This document shows positions 42,573 through 51,656 of a stretch of DNA of 64,000 bases, piece after piece. Position 1 is the stretch's first letter, and every line of letters begins with the position of its first letter. This DNA comes from Pseudomonas rhizophila (GTDB taxonomy: Bacteria > Pseudomonadota > Gammaproteobacteria > Pseudomonadales > Pseudomonadaceae): NCBI RefSeq assembly GCF_003033885.1, contig NZ_CP024081.1, positions 3,435,350 to 3,499,349 of the forward strand, in the 5' to 3' direction. The position numbers and the translations under genes were made by a program. The notes under the pieces are model-generated. The model was not told the origin of the DNA and ran no database searches. It saw only the letters and a program-made list of their open reading frames with translations.

Positions 42573-42847
42573 TCAATCACCTCGCCGCGCAACAGGAACT
42601 TGGCCAGGGCGAACGAGCCGACAAAGCCGAACAGGGCGATCATCAGCGCCGCCTCGAAATAGGTGTCACTGGCGTAACGAATGCCCAGCACCAGCATCAT
42701 CAGCATCGCCACGATGTACAGATAGTCCAGGGCCAGTACCCGGTCTTGCGCTGACGGTCCCTTGAACAGGCGCAGCAAGGTCAGCACCATCGTCAGGGAG
42801 AACAGGAACAGGCTCAACAGGATCGCGTTGGACAGCAATGGGCTCAT
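42569..42847 (-). CDS. phaF: Na+(K+)/H+ antiporter subunit F
   Basis: A 92-residue protein with three hydrophobic segments and the signature GPSAQDRVLALDYLYIVAMLM of MnhF/PhaF. GGAG precedes the start at 42847. It overlaps phaE upstream and phaG downstream by 4 bp each. A larger frame over this region, reaching 43309, covers phaE in another frame and is rejected. Confidence 0.93.
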   Translation of the reverse strand: MSPLLSNAILLSLFLFSLTMVLTLLRLFKGPSAQDRVLALDYLYIVAMLMMLVLGIRYASDTYFEAALMIALFGFVGSFALAKFLLRGEVIE

Positions 42848-43332
42848 TCGAAAATCTCCATCAGCGGCCGCTCGAAGGTGGTCTTGAAGTGCGTAATGAA
42901 TGCCGCTTCGTCTTCCAGATCGAACACGTGCAGCAGCAGGACGCTGCGATCCAGGGCCAGTTCCGACCAGACCGTGCCGGGAATCACTGTGGTGATCATC
43001 GACAGCGCCGCCAGGCCATTGGCATCGTGCAGGTCCAGCGGCACCTTGATGAACCGCGAGCGAGGTGGGTGGTGTCCAGCGTTGATCACACTCCAGGCCA
43101 CGGCCAGATTGGACACCAGCACTTCGCGACCCACCAGCAGGAACAACCGCAGCACTGCCCAGGGCCGCCGAATATGGATGGGCCTGGGGCGCAACGGGCG
43201 CATCATTAAAGGTGCCAGCACGCCCAGTGCCGCTCCCAGCAGCAGATGCCCTGCACTGAGGGACAGGTTCAACAGCAGCCAGAGCAACCAGAGTGCCAGG
43301 GACAACCACGGAGCAGGAAACAGACGTTTCAT
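42844..43332 (-). CDS. phaE: Na+(K+)/H+ antiporter subunit E
   Basis: A 162-residue protein with two N-terminal hydrophobic segments, the FLLVGREVLVSNLAVAWSVI motif and the TVIPGTVWSELALDRS stretch of the MnhE/PhaE family. The start at 43332 overlaps the phaD stop by 4 bp. Confidence 0.93.
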   Translation of the reverse strand: MKRLFPAPWLSLALWLLWLLLNLSLSAGHLLLGAALGVLAPLMMRPLRPRPIHIRRPWAVLRLFLLVGREVLVSNLAVAWSVINAGHHPPRSRFIKVPLDLHDANGLAALSMITTVIPGTVWSELALDRSVLLLHVFDLEDEAAFITHFKTTFERPLMEIFE

Positions 43333-45011
43333 GGTTGCACCTCTGTCAGTGTGCTGTCCGCTTTCGGGCCGGGGACGGGGCGGGTAGCGAGCACCGACAT
43401 CACATAATGTTCGGGGGTGTTCAGCCCGGCGGCCGCCTCCTGGGTGTAGCGCAGCAGTGGCTCGGCCTTGAAGGTCAGCGCGATGCCCAACCCCAGGAGC
43501 ACGATGATCGGCAGGCATTCGGAAGGTCGCAACAAGGGGGACGGTCGTTCTTGCGGCGTCCAGAAACGCTGGATACCCAGGCGCGAGAAAGCGATCAACG
43601 ACGCCAGCCCCGACAGGATCAACAGCGCCAACAAGCCCCACGCCTGGTTCGACACCGGTTCCACACTGTCCCCAAGCCCCTGAGGATTGAGCAATGCGCT
43701 CATGAGCCCCAGCTTGCCGATGAACCCCGAAAGTGGCGGCATGCCCACCACCAACAGCGTGCAGGCGATGAAACTCAAGCCGAGGAAGGCCATGGTCCAG
43801 GGAATGACTTGCCCGATGACGGCTTTCTGTTCGTCATCGAGGTTGATGCCCTTGGGCGGTTGCAAGGATTCCAGTGGCCGAGGCAGGACATCGAGATCGT
43901 CCTCCAGCGACGGTTCATTGGCCGAGCGCGAGCGTTCGATCAGCTCGGCCAGCAAGAACAACGCACAGAGTGCCAGGGTCGAGCTCACCAGATAAAACAG
44001 CGCCGCACCCACCAGGTTTGGCTGGGCAAAGCCGATGGCCGACAACAGGATTCCGGCGGACACCAGGATACTCAGGCTGGCCATGCGCTCCAGGCGCTGG
44101 GCCGCAAGAATGGCGATGGCGGCACAGATGATCGTCGCCATGCCGCCGTAGATCAGCCAGTCGCCGCCGAAATATGCCGAGGCACCGGCCTGGCCGGAGA
44201 ACAGCAACGTCCACAGGCGCAGGATCGTGTAGACGCCCACCTTGGTCATGATCGCGAACAGGGCCGCCACCGGCGCACTGGCGGCGCTGTAGGCCGGCAC
44301 CAGCCAGAAGTTCAGCGGCCACATGCCGGCCTTGGCCAGGAACGCCACCGCCAGGATGCCCGCCCCGGCGTGCAGCAAGCCCCGGTCGGCTTCCGGTACC
44401 AGGGGCACCTTCAACGCCAGGTCAGCCATGTTCAACGTGCCGGTGACGCCATAGATCAGCGCCGCGCCGATCAGGAACAGCGAGGAGGCCAGCAGGTTGA
44501 TGGAAATGTAGTGCAACCCCGACGACACCCGCGCCCGGCCCGAGCCGTGCAGCATCAAACCGTACGACGCTGCCAGCAGCACCTCGAAGAACACAAACAG
44601 ATTGAACAGATCCGCGGTCAGGAAGGCCCCGTAGAGGCCCATCAACTGGATCTGGAACAGCGCATGGAAACTCGCGCCGGCGCGATCCCAGCGGGCTGTG
44701 GCGAACAGCAAGGCACTGACGCCGATGATGCCGGTCAACACCAGCATCAACGCCGACAGACGATCGACCACCAATACGATGCCGAACGGCGCCTGCCAGT
44801 TGCCCGGCAGGTACACGCCGATGGAGGCGGGCAGGGCCTGGTCCTGGGTCCAATGCAACAACAGCATGGCGATGCCCAGGCCCAGCAGGCTGGAAAACAG
44901 ATTGATCCGCGCTTTGAGCGGGCGATGCTTCTCGCCCAGCATGAGCATCAGCGCAGCGGTCAGCAGCGGCAGCAGGATCGGCGCGGCGATCAAATGAGGC
45001 GTCAACGTCAT
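43329..45011 (-). CDS. phaD: Na+(K+)/H+ antiporter subunit D
   Basis: A 560-residue protein with about 14 transmembrane segments, homologous to the NuoM/NuoN complex I proton channels. It carries the family core ADLFNLFVFFEVLLAASYGLML and the conserved FLAKAGMWPLNFWLVPAYS (key Lys). With PhaAB it forms the ion path. The start at 45011 overlaps phaC by 4 bp. A soluble insert of about 40 charged residues near 390-430 is present. Confidence 0.94.
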   Translation of the reverse strand: MTLTPHLIAAPILLPLLTAALMLMLGEKHRPLKARINLFSSLLGLGIAMLLLHWTQDQALPASIGVYLPGNWQAPFGIVLVVDRLSALMLVLTGIIGVSALLFATARWDRAGASFHALFQIQLMGLYGAFLTADLFNLFVFFEVLLAASYGLMLHGSGRARVSSGLHYISINLLASSLFLIGAALIYGVTGTLNMADLALKVPLVPEADRGLLHAGAGILAVAFLAKAGMWPLNFWLVPAYSAASAPVAALFAIMTKVGVYTILRLWTLLFSGQAGASAYFGGDWLIYGGMATIICAAIAILAAQRLERMASLSILVSAGILLSAIGFAQPNLVGAALFYLVSSTLALCALFLLAELIERSRSANEPSLEDDLDVLPRPLESLQPPKGINLDDEQKAVIGQVIPWTMAFLGLSFIACTLLVVGMPPLSGFIGKLGLMSALLNPQGLGDSVEPVSNQAWGLLALLILSGLASLIAFSRLGIQRFWTPQERPSPLLRPSECLPIIVLLGLGIALTFKAEPLLRYTQEAAAGLNTPEHYVMSVLATRPVPGPKADSTLTEVQP

Positions 45012-45352
45012 TCCTTGGGCTCCCGACCGTCCACATGGTCCGTGCCGGTCAAGCCCCGGGAGGCCAGCAGGACCACCAGGAACAGCGCGGTCATGGCGAA
45101 GCTGATCACAATCGCAGTGAGAACCAGCGCCTGGGGCAGCGGGTCGGTGTAATGCAGCAGGTCCTGGGGTATGCCGTCCTTGATGATCGGTTCCTTGCCG
45201 ATGAACAGGCTGCCCATGCTGAAGATGAACAGATTGACGCCATAGGACAGCAGGCACAGGCCCATGACCACTTGGAACGTCCGTGGTCGCAGCACCAGCC
45301 AGACCCCGGAGGCGGCCAGCACGCCGATTGCTATTGCGATGACTTCTTCCAT
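45008..45352 (-). CDS. phaC: Na+(K+)/H+ antiporter subunit C
   Basis: A 114-residue three-helix membrane protein of the MnhC/NuoK-like family (GVWLVLRPRTFQVVMGLCLLSYGVNLFIF, DPLPQALVLTAIVISFA). It overlaps phaD by 4 bp and shares one base with the upstream phaAB stop. Confidence 0.94.
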   Translation of the reverse strand: MEEVIAIAIGVLAASGVWLVLRPRTFQVVMGLCLLSYGVNLFIFSMGSLFIGKEPIIKDGIPQDLLHYTDPLPQALVLTAIVISFAMTALFLVVLLASRGLTGTDHVDGREPKE

Positions 45353-48279
45353 CAGGCCGCGCCTCCCGCTACCGGTTGTGCAATGGGTTTTGGATGCAGG
45401 CCAGGCTTGTGGGCCCGCACCGACTGGTGAGCCAGAGCGGTGAGAATCAACAGGGTCGAACCGACCACCACGGCGTAGACGCCGATGTCGAAGAACAGCG
45501 CGCTGGCCAAATGAATATCACCCAGCACCGGCAACTCGAAATGCCAGGTGTGGGTGGTCAGGAATGGATAACCCACGGCCATCGCTCCAAGCCCCGTGAC
45601 CGTGGCGAACAACAGCCCCGTGCCCATCCAGCGCAGCGGACGCAGGCTCATTTGCGCTTCGACCCATTGGGTGCCGGCGACCATGTATTGCAGGATGAAC
45701 GCCACCGACATCACCAGCCCGGCCACGAAACCGCCACCGGGTTGGTTGTGTCCGCGCATGAACAGGTAGAACGACACCACCAGGGAGATCGGCAGCAGCA
45801 AACGCACCAGCACCGACGGCACCATCATGAACCCCAGCGCGGTATCACTGGCGTGGCGCGGGTTGACCAGGTCGGTGACCACGTCGGGCGCCAGCAGACG
45901 CTGTTGGGCCGGTAGCTGCATGCTTTCCTTGGGTGGCCGGAAACGTCGCAGCAGGGCGAAGACCGCCAGAGCCACCGCCACCAGCACCGTGACCTCGCCA
46001 AGGGTGTCGAAGCCACGGAAATCCACCAGCATCACGTTCACCACGTTGCTGCCGCCGCCCTCGGGCAAGGCCCGGCTCAGGTAAAACGATGAAATATCGT
46101 TGGGTGTCTGACGGGTCAGCATTGCGTAGGACAGCAGCGCCATGCCGCCACCCACGGCGATGGACAGCAGTAAGTCCCGCAGGCGGCGGATGCGCGCGCG
46201 TCGTTCGCTGTTGGGTCGCGGCGCTGCATCCTCGATCCGCCGGGGCAACCAGCGCAGGCCCAGCAGGATCAGCACGGTGGTGACCACTTCCACGGCCAGT
46301 TGCGTCAGGGCCAGATCGGGGGCCGAGAACCAGACGAAGGTCACGCAGGTCATCAGGCCGCAGACGCTGACCATGGTCAGGGCCGCGAGCCGGTGATACT
46401 TGGCTTGCCAGGCCGCGCCCAGGGCACAGGCAATTGCCAGCAGCCACAGGGTCACGAACACGATGGAGCCAGGGATCTTCGGCCGGTCACCCCACACCAG
46501 CGTGCTGTTGAGCATTGGGATCAGCCCGGCCAGTACGGCGGCCAGCACCAGCCAGAACAGCTGCGCTTGCAGGCGCCGGGTGCTGATCTTGCGCTCCAGC
46601 CGTCGGCCCTGGCGCATCATCAGCACCAGGCAGCGCTCGAACAGCCGCTTGCCGCTGAATCGGCCAATGAACGGTGGATGCTTGATGTGGCCCAGTTTGA
46701 ACTGATTGCGCAGCAGCAGATAAAGCACGATGCCGCCGGACATCGCCACCAGGCTCATGATCATCGGCGCGTTCAGGCCATGCCAGATCGCCAGGCTGTA
46801 CTCGGGCAACGGGCCGCCCACCACCGGCAACGCAGCGGCGGCCAGCAACGAGCCGACCACCTGGGCCGGGAAAATGCCCACCAGCAGACAGGCGAACACC
46901 AGCAACTCCACCGGTGCTCGCATCCAGCGTGGCGGTTCATGGGGGGTATGGGGCAGGTCGGTGGCCGGGGGGCCGAAGAACACGTCCACGGTAAAGCGCA
47001 GGGAGTAGGCGACGCTGAAGGTCCCGGCAATGGTGGCGATGATGGGTAGCGCCAGCTCGACCCAGGCCGTGGCGGAGATAAACACGGTTTCGGCGAAGAA
47101 CATTTCCTTGGACAGGAACCCGTTGAGCAGCGGCACCCCGGCCATCGCCGCGCTGGCGACCATGGCCAGGGTGGCGGTGAACGGAATCAGCCGCACCAGG
47201 CCGCTGAGCCTTCGAATATCGCGGGTGCCGCTTTCGTGGTCGATGATCCCGGCGGCCATGAACAGCGAGGCTTTGAAGGTGGCGTGGTTAAGAATATGAA
47301 ACACCGCCGCCACCGCCGCCAGCGGACTGTTGAGGCCCAGCAGCAGGGTGATCAACCCCAGATGGCTGATGGTGGAGTAGGCCAGCAGGCCCTTGAGATC
47401 GTTCTGAAACATCGCGCAGTAGGCGCCCAGCAACAACGTACAGGCCCCGGCGCCGCCGACGATGTAGAACCATTGTTCACTGCCCGACAGCGACGGCCAC
47501 AACCGCGCCAGCAGGAATACGCCGGCCTTGACCATGGTGGCCGAATGCAGATACGCCGATACCGGAGTGGGCGCGGCCATGGCATGGGGAAGCCAGAAGT
47601 GGAAAGGGAACTGCGCGCTTTTGCTCAGCGCGCCGATCAGGATCAGCGGCAGCAGGATGGGGTAGAGGGCGTGGTCACGGATCACGTTGCCGGCAGCCAG
47701 GACCTTGTCCAGGTCATAGCTGCCCACCACATGGCCGAGGATCATCACGCCGGCCAACAGACACAGCCCGCCGGCCCCGGTCACCATCAAGGCCATGTAG
47801 GCACCGCGTCGGGCATCGGCGCGGTGATGCCAATAGCCGATCAGCAGGAATGAGAACAGGCTGGTCAGTTCCCAGAAAAACACCATCTGGATCAGGTTGC
47901 CGGAAATCACCAGGCCAAGCATGGCGCCCATGAAGGCCAGGAAAAACGCAAAGAAACGCGGTACCGGATCGTCCGGCGACATGTAGTAGCGGGCATACAG
48001 CGACACCAGCGTGCCTATGCCCAGCACCAGCATCGCGAACAGCCAGGCGAAACCGTCCAGGCGCAGCACGACATTCAGGCCCAGGCTCGGTAGCCAGAAG
48101 TACTCCTCACGAATCACACCGCCGTCGGCGATCTGCGGGTACAGCAAAGCCACCTGAACGGTGCCGACCAAGGCCACGAGGCCTGCCAGCAAGGATTCGG
48201 CGTTACGGGCGTTATGCGGCAGCAGCGCCGCGACACAGCTGCCGATGAAGGGCAAAAGCAATAGAACTATCAGTGACAT
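45352..48279 (-). CDS. phaAB: Na+(K+)/H+ antiporter fused subunit A/B
   Basis: A 975-residue membrane protein in which the NuoL-like A subunit (about 1-800) is fused to the B subunit (about 830-960, with YLFMRGHNQPGGGFVAGLVMS). The A part carries FFWELTSLFSFLLIGYWHH and FPFHFWLPHAMAAPTPVSAYLHSATMVKAGV-type core residues. Such AB fusions are standard in the six-gene Pha-type systems of Pseudomonas and rhizobia. The complex exports Na+ or K+ in exchange for H+, giving alkali and salt tolerance and pH control. First gene of the operon; the promoter should lie in 48280-48460. Confidence 0.95.
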   Translation of the reverse strand: MSLIVLLLLPFIGSCVAALLPHNARNAESLLAGLVALVGTVQVALLYPQIADGGVIREEYFWLPSLGLNVVLRLDGFAWLFAMLVLGIGTLVSLYARYYMSPDDPVPRFFAFFLAFMGAMLGLVISGNLIQMVFFWELTSLFSFLLIGYWHHRADARRGAYMALMVTGAGGLCLLAGVMILGHVVGSYDLDKVLAAGNVIRDHALYPILLPLILIGALSKSAQFPFHFWLPHAMAAPTPVSAYLHSATMVKAGVFLLARLWPSLSGSEQWFYIVGGAGACTLLLGAYCAMFQNDLKGLLAYSTISHLGLITLLLGLNSPLAAVAAVFHILNHATFKASLFMAAGIIDHESGTRDIRRLSGLVRLIPFTATLAMVASAAMAGVPLLNGFLSKEMFFAETVFISATAWVELALPIIATIAGTFSVAYSLRFTVDVFFGPPATDLPHTPHEPPRWMRAPVELLVFACLLVGIFPAQVVGSLLAAAALPVVGGPLPEYSLAIWHGLNAPMIMSLVAMSGGIVLYLLLRNQFKLGHIKHPPFIGRFSGKRLFERCLVLMMRQGRRLERKISTRRLQAQLFWLVLAAVLAGLIPMLNSTLVWGDRPKIPGSIVFVTLWLLAIACALGAAWQAKYHRLAALTMVSVCGLMTCVTFVWFSAPDLALTQLAVEVVTTVLILLGLRWLPRRIEDAAPRPNSERRARIRRLRDLLLSIAVGGGMALLSYAMLTRQTPNDISSFYLSRALPEGGGSNVVNVMLVDFRGFDTLGEVTVLVAVALAVFALLRRFRPPKESMQLPAQQRLLAPDVVTDLVNPRHASDTALGFMMVPSVLVRLLLPISLVVSFYLFMRGHNQPGGGFVAGLVMSVAFILQYMVAGTQWVEAQMSLRPLRWMGTGLLFATVTGLGAMAVGYPFLTTHTWHFELPVLGDIHLASALFFDIGVYAVVVGSTLLILTALAHQSVRAHKPGLHPKPIAQPVAGGAA

Positions 48280-48460
48280 AGGCTTCTATTCGGCGGGAGT
48301 TTGTCAGGGATCATACGTGGCGAGCGTCCGATCACCAACCGCCAGCCTGTCGCAGAATCCTACAAGGCCGGTGGAGTTTTCCTATTTTGCGTGGGGTAGG
48401 AGCCGCCGAAGACGGCGATCTTCCTAGAGGCAAAACTTCTCGAAAGGTTTTTCGATTGCC

Positions 48461-49393
48461 TCAGCGTTCGCGCTCGAGCACCTCATCCGCCTCGTTGACA
48501 ATTTTGCCGCGGGTTTTCAGTTCACTGACGATCACCGCCGCCACGATCAACACCGCACCTACCAGCGCAATCGCCGGCAACCGCTCGCCGGCCAGGCGCC
48601 CGGCGATACCGGCCCACACGGGCTCGCCGGCATAGATCAGCGTGGCGCGGGTGGGCGAGACGCTTTTCTGCGCCCAGTTCATCGCCACCTGGATCGCCGC
48701 GCTGGCCGCCCCCAGGCCCACGGCGCTGATCAGCAATAGCCAGGAAAAGTCCGGAATTCTTTCCTGGGTGGGCACGACCATCAAAAATGCCAGCACCGCC
48801 GTGCTTGCCAGTTGCACCACGGTTACCCGGCGCACATCGACCTGGCCGGCGTAGGCACTGATCAGGATGATTTCGGCGGCAATGGCGATGGCGCTGATCA
48901 GCGTGGCGATTTCACCGGGGCTGAAATTCAACGATGCCCCGGCCGGGCCCGACACCAGCATCAACCCGGTGAAGGCCAGCATGATGCCCAGGCTCGGCAT
49001 CAAGCCGGGCCGACGGCCCAGCACCAGCCACTGCAACAGCGGCACGAACGGCACGTAAAGTGCGGTGATGAACGCCGATTGGCTGCTGGGAATGGTCTGC
49101 AGGCCGACGGTCTGCAAGCCATAGCCGAGCATGATCGCCACGCCGATGAAGCTCCCGGCCTTGAGTTCGAACAGGGTCAGGTCCCGCAGATGCCGCCACG
49201 AAAACAGCGCGACAAAGGCAGCAGCGGCGGCAAACCGCAGGCCCACGAAAAACATCGGCCCGCTGACCGTCATGGCGTGTTGCACCAGCAAGAAAGTCCC
49301 GCCCCAGATCATGGTGATCAGCACCAGCACGCATTCGGCCTTGCTGAACCTTGAGAAACGGGAGGAAGCTTGAGGGGAGTTCACCGATGCCAT
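48461..49393 (-). CDS. EamA/DMT-family exporter
   Basis: A 310-residue inner-membrane protein with ten hydrophobic segments in two EamA repeats (IWGGTFLLVQHAMTVSGPMFF; YAGEPVWAGIAGRLAGERL in the second). DMT exporters of this kind remove amino acids or metabolites. The start at 49393 has AAGG upstream; further starts up to 49552 are open but would overlap the promoter of the divergent XRE-cupin gene. That regulator (75 bp between starts) may control it. Confidence 0.9.
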   Translation of the reverse strand: MASVNSPQASSRFSRFSKAECVLVLITMIWGGTFLLVQHAMTVSGPMFFVGLRFAAAAAFVALFSWRHLRDLTLFELKAGSFIGVAIMLGYGLQTVGLQTIPSSQSAFITALYVPFVPLLQWLVLGRRPGLMPSLGIMLAFTGLMLVSGPAGASLNFSPGEIATLISAIAIAAEIILISAYAGQVDVRRVTVVQLASTAVLAFLMVVPTQERIPDFSWLLLISAVGLGAASAAIQVAMNWAQKSVSPTRATLIYAGEPVWAGIAGRLAGERLPAIALVGAVLIVAAVIVSELKTRGKIVNEADEVLERER

Positions 49394-49447
49394 GACCTTG
49401 CGCGCCACTTGAGGCGGACGCACAATGCGCCCGAAGAAGGTGGGCAG

Positions 49448-49453
49448 TATAAT
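49448..49453 (+). promoter_or_regulatory. Putative -10 hexamer of the XRE-cupin gene
   Basis: A perfect TATAAT lies 15 bp before the ATG at 49469. The expected transcript start would leave a leader of under 10 nt. No strong -35 was seen at the usual distance, so the site may need an activator. Confidence 0.45.
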
Positions 49454-49468
49454 GCGCAACCCCAGCAG

Positions 49469-50044
49469 ATGAGCAATATAGTGCACAAAGAAAACGGCCA
49501 GCGGGCATCCGTCCTGCAACACGTCAGCCAGAACGTCCGCCGCCTGCGGCACGCCGCGCAGCTCAGTCAGACAACCCTGGCCGAACTTTCAGGGGTCAGC
49601 CGGCGCATGTTGGTGGCCATCGAGGCCGGCGAAAAGAACGTCAGCCTGACCACCCTTGACCGTGTCGCCGAAGCCCTCGACGTGGCCTTTAGCGACTTGA
49701 TTCAGGCCCCCGATGCCCGCGACCCGAGTCGCATCAACGAACTGGCCTGGGCCGGTACCATCCCCGGCAGCAAAGCCGTGCTGCTGGCCAAGGCCACCGC
49801 CAGTCGCGAAGTCGAACTTTGGGAATGGCGCCTGGAGCCCGGTGAGCATTACCCATCCGAACCTGATGCCGATGGCTGGAGCGAGCAGCTCTATGTGTTC
49901 GAAGGCTGCCTGACCCTGACGCTGGGCAGCGCAGAGCACCAGATAGGCGCCGGTGAGTTTTTCATGTTTGCCAGCAACCAGCCCCATGCCTATCGCAATG
50001 AGGGTCCGGTGGCGACGAGATTCGTACGCAACGTGGTGATTTGA
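49469..50044 (+). CDS. XRE-family HTH regulator with C-terminal cupin
   Basis: A 191-residue regulator with an N-terminal XRE HTH (about 18-75, QTTLAELSGVSRRMLVAIEAG) and a C-terminal cupin_2 domain (about 105-185, WEWRLEPGEHYPSEPDADGW and ANQPHAYRNEG, probably metal- or ligand-binding). The start at 49469 fits the family length. It lies 15 bp before the FAD/NAD(P) gene and is divergent from a DMT exporter, a common layout for amino-acid or polyamine export and catabolic regulation. Confidence 0.92.
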   Translation: MSNIVHKENGQRASVLQHVSQNVRRLRHAAQLSQTTLAELSGVSRRMLVAIEAGEKNVSLTTLDRVAEALDVAFSDLIQAPDARDPSRINELAWAGTIPGSKAVLLAKATASREVELWEWRLEPGEHYPSEPDADGWSEQLYVFEGCLTLTLGSAEHQIGAGEFFMFASNQPHAYRNEGPVATRFVRNVVI

Positions 50045-50059
50045 TTCCTGGAGAGCGAC

Positions 50060-51499
50060 ATGCATACAGCGCTGGATCGACCTGGCAGCAGCATCACCCG
50101 CGAGGCCGATGTCCTGATCATCGGCGGTGGTCTGAGCGGAGCCATGCTGGCGGCGCAGCTACTGCGCCTGCCTGGCCGGCGCAACGTGCTGATCGTTGAG
50201 CCGCGCAGCGAGTTGGGCCGGGGCGAGGCCTACAGCGCCGTGGAGCTGGGCCACACCTTGAACGGCAACGCCGCGCGAATGAGCGTCGATCCGGACAACG
50301 CCGATGACTTGACTCAATGGCTCGCCGAATTCATCGAAGCCGGTGGTTGGCCCGAGTCGGATCAGCAGCATGTACCGGTCAGCGAGCTGTTCCCGCCCCG
50401 GGGAATCTTTGGTTTATATGTGCAGCAGCGTCTGGCCGAAGCCCGGGCGCTGGGAGCCCGCAATGGCTCTGTGGCGGAGCATGTGCGCGGGGAGGCCGTG
50501 GATCTGCAGGTCGCCGGTGATGCCGTGCTGCTGACGCTTGACGATGGCCAGACGTTGCGCGGACGTTGCGCGGTGCTCGCCACCGGCATGTTCCCGGCGG
50601 CGCGCACCCCGCAGACCGAATCCAGCGGCTTGAATGCCGCCGCGCTGGACCCTTGGGATGTAGCGGCGATGCGTCGGCTCGATCCGCAATCCACGGTGTT
50701 GATCATTGGCTCAGGGCTGACGATGGTGGATGCCGTGGTGTCCCTCGAGCAGGCCGGGCATCGCGGACCTATCGAAGTGTTTTCCCGCCATGGCCTGCTG
50801 CCCCATGTGCGTCGACAACCGCCTGAGTGGGTGGACTTTCTCGCCGCCGATCACAGCCTCCGCTCGCCACGCCAATTAATGCGCGCTCTGCGTGAGCAAT
50901 GCCGTCAGGCCCAGGCCGAAGGCATCGACTGGCAGGCCCCTCTGGACACGGTGCGTGCGCACATCGGGCGCTTGTGGAGCCAGGCCAGCGAGGTGCAGCG
51001 CCGGCAATTCGTGCGGCATGTACGACCCTGGTGGGAGAGCCATCATCATCGTTCGCCGCCTTTGAGCGCTGAGCTGGTGGCGCGGTTGCACGAGGAAGGG
51101 CGGTTGCGGATCCAGGCAGCGTCGTTCAAGGGGCTGGCGCCGTCTGCCGAGGGAGCGGTGAACATCCGCATTCGCCGAAGGGGCGAGGCAGACCTGACGG
51201 TGGTGCAGGGGGCTGCGCTGATCAACTCCAGTGGCATTGAATACGATTGGCGCCGGGTTGCACGACCGTTGCCCCAACAACTGCTGGCTCGCGGATTGGT
51301 CCAGCCCGGCCCGCTGGCCCTGGGCATCGCCGCCCGTCCCGATGGCGCGGTGCTGGATGCCCAGGGCGAGCCTGCCAGTCGTCTGTTCGCCATGGGGCCA
51401 CCGTTGCGCGGGATGTGGTGGGAAAGCACCGCCGTGACCGATGTGGCGAGCCAGGCCAAGGCGCTGGCGGCACGGTTGGTTCAGTTGCAATCAACCTGA
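50060..51499 (+). CDS. FAD/NAD(P)-binding protein
   Basis: A 479-residue flavoprotein-like enzyme. The FAD-binding GGGLSG is at about 22-27 (LIIGGGLSGAML). A second dinucleotide motif, VLIIGSGLTMVDAVVSLEQAG, lies near 213-233. GEAYSAVELGHTLNGNAARM resembles the NAD_binding_9 group. GGAG precedes the ATG. It is co-transcribed with the XRE-cupin regulator (15 bp apart). The substrate is unknown and no oxygenase-specific motif is seen. Confidence 0.88.
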   Translation: MHTALDRPGSSITREADVLIIGGGLSGAMLAAQLLRLPGRRNVLIVEPRSELGRGEAYSAVELGHTLNGNAARMSVDPDNADDLTQWLAEFIEAGGWPESDQQHVPVSELFPPRGIFGLYVQQRLAEARALGARNGSVAEHVRGEAVDLQVAGDAVLLTLDDGQTLRGRCAVLATGMFPAARTPQTESSGLNAAALDPWDVAAMRRLDPQSTVLIIGSGLTMVDAVVSLEQAGHRGPIEVFSRHGLLPHVRRQPPEWVDFLAADHSLRSPRQLMRALREQCRQAQAEGIDWQAPLDTVRAHIGRLWSQASEVQRRQFVRHVRPWWESHHHRSPPLSAELVARLHEEGRLRIQAASFKGLAPSAEGAVNIRIRRRGEADLTVVQGAALINSSGIEYDWRRVARPLPQQLLARGLVQPGPLALGIAARPDGAVLDAQGEPASRLFAMGPPLRGMWWESTAVTDVASQAKALAARLVQLQST

Positions 51500-51510
51500 A
51501 CATTGTCCCC

Positions 51511-51630
51511 CGTGGCGAGGGGATTTATCCCCGCTGGGGTGCGAAGCGCCCCTAAAGCTGACGCCTCGGTGTATCAGGCAGATTTTTTGGGGCCGCTGCG
51601 CGACCCAGCGGGGATAAATCCCCTCGCCAC
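51511..51630. repeat. Extragenic inverted repeat, third REP class
   Basis: GTGGCGAGGGGATTTATCCC (near 51512) and its complement GGGATAAATCCCCTCGCCAC (near 51611) form an inverted pair about 80 bp apart, between the convergent FAD/NAD(P) and Gfo/Idh/MocA genes. It differs in sequence from the other repeat classes in the window. Confidence 0.88.
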
Positions 51631-51656
51631 AAAGGGCGGCACAAATCGGCAGTGTG

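Noticed and set aside
43293..45152. Long plus-strand frame opposite phaD
   Set aside because: Antisense to a conserved membrane protein; the product is rich in Gln, Arg and His as expected for a shadow frame of hydrophobic codons.
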